Shown piece after piece: positions 52,354-63,300 of a stretch of DNA of 64,000 nt. The notes under the pieces were generated by a model, which worked only from the letters and a program-made list of their open reading frames with translations, made no database searches and had not been told where the DNA came from. The stretch is from Apostichopus japonicus (Eukaryota > Echinodermata > Holothuroidea > Aspidochirotida > Stichopodidae): the NCBI RefSeq assembly GCF_037975245.1, contig NC_092568.1, positions 9,881,501 to 9,945,500 on the forward strand, read 5' to 3'. How positions within the stretch are numbered: position 1 is the stretch's first letter; each line of letters starts with the position of its first letter. The position numbers and the translations under genes are program-made.

Positions 52354-53245
52354 GTCAGATTCATGAAGAAAACTGCTCATGTTTCATCATCGTAACTACA
52401 ATGCATTTTTAGATGAGATGCCCTTGCAATGAAAACGTCTAAATGATTATCCCCGTTTTAAAAGGATTTTTTTTTGGTTTATATCCGGAGTTTTCGTTCC
52501 TGATATAGCGAGAATATTAAATAAATTTAATGAACTTGGCTTGCCATAAAGTAGTGTGTGTAGTGTAAGTGGTTTCTTCCTCTGATCTGAATGTGTTTGA
52601 TGTCATGCTAGGCTACAGGTGGTGTACGTCTATCCACTAATTATAAGCGCAAGCTCGTCGTAGTATAGCTCAGTACCAGTTCGACCAAGAAAGGCTGCGA
52701 CTAATCGAAATCAAACGTTTCATAAATAGTATGTTGGACTAAACCAAAGGCTGTACAAACCCGACCTCTGCTAGCAGCAGGTATTTACGAAACCTTTTAA
52801 TTATTCCACCAAATTGGTGTAGCCTAACTCTTCAGTGGTAACATCGTAAAAGAAAATGGTGTATTCTTTGGCGAAAGTCAGTAACCCTATAACTTAGCCT
52901 AAGTTGGGCCTATGCTAGCTCAAGAATGTTAACACTAGAACTTGAAGTAGAAGCTTTTAAAACAGTTCAGAAGTTTATATCGTTATGCTCTACCAACTTG
53001 TGCCTCAAAGCATTATTTTCCTTTAAAAAATGGTTCATCAAACATTGTGTACAAGCTCCTAACGTTAGGGTTTAGGCCTTTGACAGGCGTTAGCCTAACT
53101 AAGTTATAAGCTTTAGGTCTAGATGTCGCTATGCCTAACTAGCAAGGCCAGGCCCAACTTAGGCCTGAGCTATGCGTAGGACTTCAATGTGTGAAGCGTA
53201 TTCTAGTTATTGTTATTGTGAAGCGTATTCTAGTTATTGTTATTA

Positions 53246-53304
53246 TGACGTCACCCATGGCTCGCGCATTGGTGGTTTGCGCTGTGGTGTGGCGGGATAT
53301 AAAT
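53246..53304 (+). promoter_or_regulatory. Candidate core promoter: CRE, inverted CCAAT box, TATA box
   Basis: TGACGTCA (53246-53253, perfect CRE palindrome), CATTGG (about 53267-53272, inverted CCAAT) and TATAAAT (53298-53304) follow in conventional order and spacing on the plus strand, predicting a start near 53330. This is about 0.9 kb before the SETD3 start codon, so it may drive SETD3 through a 5' untranslated exon, or a separate short transcript. Confidence 0.5.
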
Positions 53305-53373
53305 CACACGCAATTAGAAGCGTATCTTTTGTTTTAAATGATTTGGGGTTAGAAGACAGCCAAACTGGTTCAA

Positions 53374-53431
53374 ATTGGTTGAGTGCCCATTGCATATGCT
53401 CATCTGCATATCAGGTTGGCACTCAACCAAT
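53374..53431. repeat. 14-bp perfect inverted repeat with CCAAT ends
   Basis: ATTGGTTGAGTGCC (53374-53387) and GGCACTCAACCAAT (53418-53431) are exact reverse complements around 30 bases that contain TTGCATATGCTCATCTGCATATC. Each arm ends in a CCAAT motif. Confidence 0.85.
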
Positions 53432-53581
53432 CAAGAGTTTGGTAAGGGGTGAGTTAAAAGTTTACACCAATCGGGTTCAAGGGCAGAGCGTGTGCCCTGT
53501 GCAACGCGTCTTAATTTGTTATTTTGGAATCAGGGGTTTAAGTGTTTCATAAAGACATATCGAGGAGTTGAAGTTTATCTC

Positions 53582-53643
53582 CCGAAGTCTACAGACGTAG
53601 AACAGTAGGCTCCGTAATTTATATTTACGTCTGTAGACTTCGG
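53582..53643. repeat. 18-bp perfect hairpin
   Basis: CCGAAGTCTACAGACGTA (53582-53599) and TACGTCTGTAGACTTCGG (53626-53643) pair perfectly around a 26-base loop. Confidence 0.92.
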
Positions 53644-54209
53644 TCTCTTTACATTTTAATTATCTAAAGTTACAGTTTTATTCAGAATCAATAAAAGAAG
53701 ACATATATTATCCAGTACCCGCTTTTCCTGATTATTTCACGTTTCACGCTCGGTTCTACGTTATCAGTGTAAGGCCCGGCTTACCGTTCCCGAACTACCT
53801 AAAATAAGCCTTACAAATGTATCTTCAGATATGTATGCTTAGGACTCTAACTTTAAAGTATCATCAGAAATGTAACAATTTTACTCTCTAAGGAGAAGCT
53901 TAACAGTAGTAGTAGGCATACAGTACTACTACTACTAGACTAGTTGTCTATCAATTACTATGAAGAGGCTGGGATCGACTTAGCATCTTAGAACTTTCAG
54001 AAAACAACCATTTCCAATTTTATTTGAGTTGCTTGTAGCCAGATCGTTGGTCTGTCATGCTTTTAAATGTTATGTATTGCTTAAATTTGACCATTGGTAG
54101 TTATTTCCTTAAATATTTTCTGTATGTCATATTTGCAGATCACCATTAGATATCAGATCAGCTCCAATCTTTGTACGGGAAAAGCTTGAAGAAAACCAAC
54201 TGTACTATC

Positions 54210-54303
54210 ATGGGGAAAAGAAACAGACGCAAGCAGACACCTGATGAAATTGCCAAAGCAGAAAGGAAAGAAATTTTATCAATATGTAATCAGATTTTAG
54301 AAG
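54210..54303 (+). CDS. SETD3: SETD3 coding exon 1
   Basis: ATG at 54210 in context CTATCATGG, encoding MGKRNRRKQTPDEIAKA and ILSICNQILE, as in vertebrate SETD3 (MGKKSR...KEILNLTSELL). Donor GAAG|GTTGGT, phase 1. TTTGCAG at 54132-54138 is a credible acceptor, giving 71 nt of 5' untranslated sequence in this exon and implying a further upstream exon. Confidence 0.9.
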
Positions 54304-57300
54304 GTTGGTATTTCTGATTAATCAGAACATAGCACCAGTCCCCCCCCCCCCCCCAAAAAAAATGTTTTTGACTTTAATCTTGATACTAAATGAAAGAAAT
54401 CCAGAGATATTATGTAGATATTGTTAGCTAAAATCAACGTGCATTTTCACATACGAAACGGCTGTTTTTCACTAATATGCAAATTAGGTGACGTGTTCAG
54501 AGTGACTCTTGTTGTGAATGGTATGAAAACGCGACAATATGACTGTGTTGAAGGCCAAGCCACCAGTGTACTATATACTACACAGTATCCTATTACTAAC
54601 GTACCTGTAAGCCCTATCACATACAGTGTACTGCACTGTGCGATAAACAACAAACGTTGCACAATTAGTGCCTGAAATACAACGGACATGCGATTGAGCA
54701 ATTTGGCCACAGAAGCCTATATGCGTTCAGGTTCACCCGATTGGCTGGCATTCAGTATTGCCTGCTGCTCCGGCCTGGCGATAAATGCTAACAAGCTTGT
54801 GTGTCTGTTTCATGCCAGTCCAGATTTTCCAAGCGATTGGCTGGCATTTCGTCATTGACTGCTGCTTCGGCCTGGTTATCATCGTCGTCAGATTCATCCG
54901 TTTCTAGCTCACACATATAGGGTTCTATGTCTCCCTGAGTTGGAAATTTGAAATCCTTATCCCTTCCCAATCCCCATCCCTTGCGCAAATGAAAATAAGT
55001 TGAATTACAGATGTGGTTTATGTGTTCATCCATATTGAGTTCAGGATCAATTCTTACTCCAAGATTGTAGACTGATGTTTTATCGACAATATTAATGTTG
55101 CATTGACTGATGGCACTTAGAAGGGCACTCATTACAATCTCATTAAATCATGCTCATTAAATCTTGAATGTTTCAAAATGAGCCACATATGAAGCAAGGC
55201 AAATTGTCTGCTTAATGCACCATTGTAGGCAGGATAATCTCATAAACTTGTACACAAACCAAAGAATAGAATGAGTGCATCTGTTAATAGGAAATGGACT
55301 AAACTTGTATCATTCTACAGTATCAAGAATAAGAGTCAGCTACTTAAATGCAAATAGTTAAAAACATGCCATTATATTGATTTTAGCCCTAATATGACAG
55401 GTCTCATAATCCAGAGTAGACCAAAATGCCTAAATGTTCTCTAGATATATAATTAAACTTGCAACACACTTTAAACAATTATTTAAAACAGCTTGGACCA
55501 TATTTCTTTATGTGTCTGTTACAGCTTTGTGAAAACCATTTTGAATATATCATTGCAATAGTTGCAGCAAGGAGGTCCTTGTAGAACCTTCTTGGTTGCA
55601 GTACATTGACTGAACAAGACAGCTTAAAGGCATTGAAGAATTGCCCCAAACCGTGTGCGGCCATCTGAAAAAGTTAACTTTCTGTTGCTTGCAAGTGACG
55701 TTTTGTTCATGTAGCTACAAAATGCAGACAGTACAGTAATGAAACGTGATACCTTGTTATCTTTAGCTGGACCTGAGATGTCCATCGCTGTATTGTTTGT
55801 ACACTGTGCTGTGGGTATTGACTGCAGCTGTATGTACTGACTGTACACTAGTGTCTAATTACCGATGGTAGCAAGCTGTGTGTGTGTATTTTCTGGGATC
55901 GATAGTGGTGTCTAACACTTCTGTTACACCTCATTCCAAACTAGGTCTGATTACCGGCATAAGACGTTTCTTTTTGCGCGAATCTTCACACTCTTTAAAT
56001 CGTAGAATGTCAGTACCAATATTATGTTTTTGCTGATCTTAAATATTTTGCATTCTTCTCTTGTTTTTATACTTTTAAAAAAAATATTTTTTACTCTTCT
56101 TGTGAATGTAGTTTTATAAATTGCATGAGGGTATGTATTGCTTTTCTTCTCTTCTTTTCATCCACTTCTTTTCCTCTGTTTCTTTTTCTTTTCACATTTT
56201 AGTTGCAACTGGACCAACCCCACATACTCAAGCCAAGCAGTGGGAAGAATTTACAGAAATCAATAATCTTGTGAAGAAAATACAAGCTAAACAACAGAGT
56301 AAGCCTCTCTACTAGCTGTCTATCATTTTACTCCCCAGTTTCTGAAGTTTCTGAATTTTGAAGTGCTGCTGATATCACTTAATAAGGGATCTGTCATTCA
56401 CTGTGTAGACAATTGAAATGCATAAATTTATAGACTTTTACTGATAAGTTTGGTCGTAGGTTGATATAGTATGTGGCAACCTATGGCAGATAAATAAGGA
56501 AGGTCAAATCTGTTGATGACTTTGGAAGGCAGTGTCTCAAAGACAGTTATGACATGACTCATCAAACATGATGTGTGCGTAGCGAACGGACGCTGGTCAA
56601 ACCTTTTGGCAACCTTAACACTCATATGTGTTAAAAATTTTCAGACGCAATGCAATGATAATCATGTGGCTAAAATACTTAATGTATATAATATCATTGG
56701 AGTATTCACTGATTTGATCAATTGATGTGAAATGACAGATATCCTTATAGTTTTCATTAATTTCATACCACCACTTAATATAATTTGCTATCTTCAACTT
56801 AGGTTTTCTAAACTGTTCACTTACTTTGTTTATTTGTACCTAACGTTTTGTTTGACAACTTCATAATAATATGTGCCTTTTTGGCCATATCCCTGAATTT
56901 TTTTCTGAAATTACTTGACATCAGACAAGAGAACAGACCAATTATGGAAAATTGCATTTATACAAGAAATTTTGTCTCTTGTCCACCTATAGTACTAGGT
57001 AGTATTCAATGTGGCAGTTGAACATAAACTTCTATTCTTACATAGAAAAGGAAAGTTGGAGTATTAGCTCTCAATGTAGTGAAATGAGGTTGTCATCCTT
57101 TTCGATTGCATAATATAACTACAGTTTGAAAGGTTTGTAGTCTTTTATCATAACCAAGTATTTCTTCTCACAGGACTCTACAACAGTACACCATCATGTG
57201 TGTTAACTTGTCACACGCACATATGTACCCAACTGTCTGTACAATTCAAACACTTTCTCCCGGGACACTACATTGTGCCGAATCCACACATCCCCTTGCT

Positions 57301-60300
57301 GTATCGCATGTGTGGAGCCGCTGTATGGTGCACACAGCCTAATTTACGATTTACCTCTCAGGTTACCATTTATACACCTAGGTGAAAATGGTGTGCCTCT
57401 ACCAAGGACACATAATGATCTAGCAGGTACTGTAGTCGATCTGGGAACCCTGAGCTCACCATGGCATTGCCTTAACCACAACCGCCTGACCAAAACACAT
57501 AATAGCAATAACACTGGAGTACTAACAATAACAACAATGTTACAATGCTATATACCTGAAATGTTGACAAGATTCCATTTCTTGGTTTTTGTCTTATTTA
57601 AAAATAATATATTATGTTTAGCAACTTTTCATTTTTGTGCTATTAGATGACCAACTCTTTACAACAAAAAGAGGTGACCATGTTGAAGCATTCACAACAT
57701 GGGTAAAGGAAAATGGAGTGTCGATGGACAAAGTGAAAGTTGCAGAATACGGGGAAGAAGGCTTTGGTCTCCAGGCAACAGATGACATTAAGGTACTGAA
57801 TATGTAGAATCATTCTAAATCAAATATATATCAGATATTTTAACTTTTTTTTTTAAATTTCTTTTGAGGTTCTAATCAGTTTGGAAATCCTGAGCAAGGT
57901 ATTACACCTTAAGATGTAAAGCTCTTCAGTCCTTGATGATTCATAAAGTTTCCATGCAAGACTAAAAAGAGTCTTTCCTTTCACTGCTCTGATGTGTTTC
58001 CTGTAACATTACAATATGACAGAATATATACACTGTAGGAGAGATGTGTAGGTTGGTGAAAAGAACAACAGCTTTAGGTTTGACAACAAGATATCATTTG
58101 ACCTATTTCAGGGTATTTATTTATAATAATGCAATTGGAGTTTGATGTAAACAACAAGTCGCCCTCCGGACAACCTCCTCCGTTGATTTTGGTTGTCCGA
58201 CAAAATTAGGTCGTCTCAGACCACCGGACTACCATTGAAAATTAGCCCTGTGTTGTACAAGTCCGTCAATGAAGTTATTGGAGCGAGACTTACAATCACA
58301 GTGTGTCAAGAAAAAGGAATTGTTCACATTGCTGTCAGATTCTAAAGAGACAATCTCCACACAAACAGCAATTATTGAAATAGCATTCTTTCTGTTTAGC
58401 AAGTTGTTTTCCATCCATACTACAGTATATATTTGTACTTTGTGGTGAAATTTTATATATAAGTCTTTTCGGCAGTTTGAATGACCCTTATGTTATAAAG
58501 AATAATTCAAATCATACTTTTAATTATATTTCCATATTTATATTTCCCTCCATTCAACAGGCTGATGAAGTCTTTTTGTGTATTCCAAGAAAGATGATGA
58601 TAACAGACGAAAATGTTAAAGCGTCAAATTTAGGTTAGTGTAAACTTTGACTTATTGCTGTCTTACATACTTTGTTGACCAATATGCTTTCGTTTAATTG
58701 CCGCAAGTTTAAGATCAAAGATCAATCCTGGGTTAACAAAATCCTCACAAGTTAGAAACCTTCATCTCATACTGCGTCAAGAGTGAAAACTATTTGGATA
58801 AAACAAATTTGTTTGATGTTTGATCTGCCGTTATATGACTATGTCGCAAAGTGACATCACAAACTTTCTTAAAAGTTGTCGGTTTACAGAAAGAGAAAGT
58901 GATTTGAGGATGTATAACCATTGGTGAACTTGAAGAAGTTGGTTGCATTTGCAATGAATACAACGCTCTCCACAGCTACATTGCAGTAAATAACTGTATA
59001 AATTTGTTTAATATGTTGAGAAATCCATGAGACTATTTTTTTTCTCAAAACAAACATGAAGCCCTATCCTAGAACTACAAAACTGTTATTTTCCGATGTA
59101 CCCAGACCAAGCCTGTTCTTCATAGAATCAAGTTGGAGTTGATATTATCTTTAAATACTAAGGCTTATTGCACTTTTTGTTGAAAGAAGAATCACAACAC
59201 AGTGTCCAAAGAAAAATTACATTTATGATGGTTACTGCAGTGGATTAAGTGCAAAACATAAATATATCTATAAAATAGTTTCTTCTGTCTGAAGAAAGCT
59301 GTAGTCATCGCAGACCATGGACAGTCCGATATCAAATCAACTCTGATTAAGAATGTATCGAAAATCTGATTCGGGCCAGATTATCCAGCTAATAATGAAA
59401 ACAAAGAGGTTCTGGCTGGATTTGTGTTTTGTAGATCCAGCAAGAACCAGAAGCTTTCTCATATCCTGATAGAGTGGAACTACTGTTGAAACAAATCAAG
59501 TTAATCAACCAAATATAAAACAATAAATATAATTATGCTTTTTATAGTAAGCAACTACGTACAGTTTAAACAGGCAGTAATATTTGACTGATTTAATTTC
59601 TTTTAGATCAGGATCCTGATCAAATCGATGGGATTTTTTTTTTTTTTTTTTCCAGCCCAACTCTGGCTTGAGCTGGAATTAAGAATTTGAAATTGATTTA
59701 TCCCTACTTTTGATGTCTCATGTTACCAGATGCATGCTTCGACCTGAATTTATCTTCAATGGTTGTGACTGCCTTGAAAAAAAGAAATTTCATAAAAGCA
59801 AACCATGGTATCATTTTTCAGAGCCTTACAGTCACTGATGAATCTCTGTTTTGTTTATCTTTACCATTCAGGTCCATTAGTAAAGAGTGACAGAATACTT
59901 TCCACAATGCCACACGTCGCTCTTGCGCTTTTTCTACTAGGTGGAAAGGTTACCGAAGAGTCTTTTTGGAAGCCTTATATTGGTGAGCTATTATTAATTG
60001 TTATTATTATTATCATTGGTACCTTTGGTTGTAAGCAACATTTGTTGGAGATGTAATCAGTAAAAGAATTGCATTGAATTGTAGGGTTTTCATGATATCA
60101 TTAGAAGTAATGGTGGGGTCAGATAGATTTAGAAAGATTTTACTAAAATTTGAAGGACCTCTGGAAGCTGTTTATGTAGTTGTTAGTTTTCTAGAAACCA
60201 TATTTATTTAGCCTACATATTTTCCTGTTTCCTTTTGGTTTACTTCAGCCACTCTTGTCACAACCAACCACTCCCTCTTTCCTTCTCCCCTCCCCCTCCC

Positions 60301-63300
60301 CTCCCAAGGGGATACTGATGAAGGCTGGTTCACTTTTGATAATTTAATTTTGTGTGCTTCCATATGCCGTATCCATTGGATACGACATATGTCCATTGGA
60401 CAGGTGTATTATTTTGCAACAGTGGGTGCATGCATGAGATACATGGGTAAGATTATTCAACTAGAAGTGATTAGATATAGGACCACTGTATGGTATTGGC
60501 CATGGGAAGGAATCAGTTACAGCAGGATAAAATATGGCACATCCTTAACGATCGTCTCTTTCCTACAAAAAGAGTAAAAAGTCAGAATAAAACAAAACTG
60601 TTGTTTCCATAATGAACAAAACGCACAGCGTCCTGACAACTGAACAAACAACATAACGAAGGAGTCACTTTGTGCAATGCAATATTGAAAACAGTTTCTG
60701 CAATAAATCATCGTCGCTTCTCCTGCAGATCTTTTACCACGTCATTACAGCATGCCGCTTTACTTTAGTCCGGAAGAGCTTCAATTACTCAAAGGATCAC
60801 ACACATTTGGTAAGATTTTGTTTTCTTGATTTTGTCATTAAATTCTTTATGAAACAGCATTCTTCCAACTAAAGTGAATTGCTCTATAGGTAAATACTTT
60901 AGAGTGAATTTCTATGTCTACCCTCCCCTGCCAAACAAAAAAATTCAAACATACTTTTTGGGGTGGTTTCGTTTGTTACCAGTTCTTGCAAACATATGTT
61001 ATAAGTCCTACTCCATTCGCTGAAAGCTGTCTATCGTGGTGGAACATGAAATAATGATCTATATCCTAGCCGTGTCTTGTTCTTCATGCTATGGAATCTC
61101 AGTATTCCATTCTTTTGAAACTTTGTAGAGATCTGTTCTTGTAGTGTTTTAAAATAAATATTGTATACTAACTATTGTCTGCTCCAAATAGATGAATTTG
61201 CCATGCAGGCTATTCACCTTTGCCATGCAGGCTATATACCTTTGCCGTGCAGGCTACTAACCTTTGCCGTGCAGGCTATTCACGTTTGCCGTGCAGGCTA
61301 TTCACGTTTGCCGTGCAGGCTACTCACCTTTGCAGTGCAGGCTACTCACCTTTGCTGTGCAGGCTATTCACATTTGCCGTGCAGGCTATTCACATTTGCC
61401 GTGTACGGAAAACTTAAATTTGATGTCGCGCGTCGAATACGTCTCAAGAAACCTCCCCTGCTGCCGCGAATATTTTCGTTCATATTGAGGATTCTTTCAG
61501 TTTTGTCATCACCAATGACTCTGCTGTTAAGCCCTGCATCTGTATTACAATGTTGTCTAATGCCTTTCAAACTGCAGTGTGGGGTGTGGGCTTCCCATGG
61601 TTGCTATACAATATACTGCACTGGTTACGCTATACCCATTGTACATGTGGTGAGTACTAATATGACACGAGTAAAGCTATGTTAAGAACACAGTTTCTTC
61701 AACTCACCAAAAACTCTAGTTTCCCCAAAGAGAGGCATTATCCAAAGAAATATTTGAACAGGAAAGTTATAGAACTATGGTTTCCAGTTATATGTATGTT
61801 ATTTGGTTGATGTAATTAAGTTTTCCCTTCACAAAACACTCTTCTGAATTTTTTTTTTTTTATCTTTTCTTTGTGAGACAGGCGAGGCCCTTAAGCAACA
61901 CAAAAACATTGCAAGACAGTATGCATATTTCTACAAACTTTTTCAGGTGAGTGCTGACTTAAAAATTGTTCGTATAAAGCATTTTTTTTCACTTATCTTT
62001 CCAACTTCTATGACCTCATTGTTGAATTTGTGTAATATGCAGTAATCATAGTGTGAAATTGTCATTGTTAATTTGTCCACATTATACGAACTAATTTTTG
62101 TGCAAAGTAACAACATCCCCCTCCCCCCACCCTTCCCCACCCCCTTCAAGCAGATATACATGAGTAGAGAAATGTTTTGTTAGTCTACTACGATTATTGA
62201 AACCAAACACAGGATTACCCTTGAAACTGAACACTATCGTAGCTGAAGTATTAGACAGGCATTGATTCATTTGCATATAAAACTTGGGGCTAGTATTTGT
62301 GTCTTCTTTTTTTCCTTCTTCTTTTTGGTAAAAATGGCTAATCACCAATTTATTTTCTCTCTTTTGGAAAAAGAAACAATACCTTGTTTTTGTATGCGAC
62401 ATATAGTACAGATTGAATCAGTAGAAGACAAAGAGGATCCCTAAGAAGTTGTAATGTTTGATATGTTGAAATTTAAATGATGAAACTTATTAATCCAAAT
62501 GCTCTACATATAACTATGTTATCCACTGAGAGAGACTTGGACAGTAGTGCTAATTTGTTCCATGGTTCAGCTATCGACAAGTTCTTTGATTATTCATTTC
62601 GTGCTAGTGTCAGGCAATCATCTTGATCAGTTTGCATTGTTTTAGGACGAGACAATTAGTGACTTGTTAAATTTCTTCTTACTTTTTCAGACCAATTCTG
62701 GAGCATCCAAGCTTCCCATCAGAGATCGATTTACATATAATTCTTACAGGTAACTTAAAAAATGGTTTTACTGTTTGTCTAAATTCCAAAAATCGCTTCA
62801 GGGGATAATCTATCCAGTATTGCATAACAATATACTATGCGTAATGGTCAATTGCTATGCAAAGTGGAGAATTGTACAGGAGCTTTACACACAGAACCAT
62901 AGAACCATTTGTTTCGCCACAGACAAAATTTTTAGTTTTGAAAATTGCAATGTCACACACCTTCAAACCCTAAATTATTCCCTGGGCTTTTTGTGTTGCA
63001 TCTGAAGATTTTTGTTCATTCAGTTACCTCACTACACTGCGATCAAGTTTCGTAACTGTCCAAGTTTTTAACCAAAATAAATTAAATGTCCAACCGAGTT
63101 GGTTTGATTCAATGCACGACCCACAAATACTGAATTCCCTACTTGGCAATTCAAACCAGATAGTTTGACCGGCATGTAACATTATCTTAAAGGGGTTAAA
63201 AGACATTCTCTTTTATATATGTTCTTCTGAGTTTCTTTAGTTAAAATGTGTTATTGGTTCCATTACCAGAGATGTGCTCAGGAATTTTTGAGTGCCGGGC

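Noticed and set aside
53172-53552. 126-codon frame as a gene
   Set aside because: It starts in a direct repeat and spans the CRE-CCAAT-TATA cluster and the 14-bp inverted repeat; better explained as promoter DNA.
61161-61685. 174-codon frame with Cys/Ala-rich repeats
   Set aside because: It is the 22-bp minisatellite read through in several frames, inside SETD3 intron 6.
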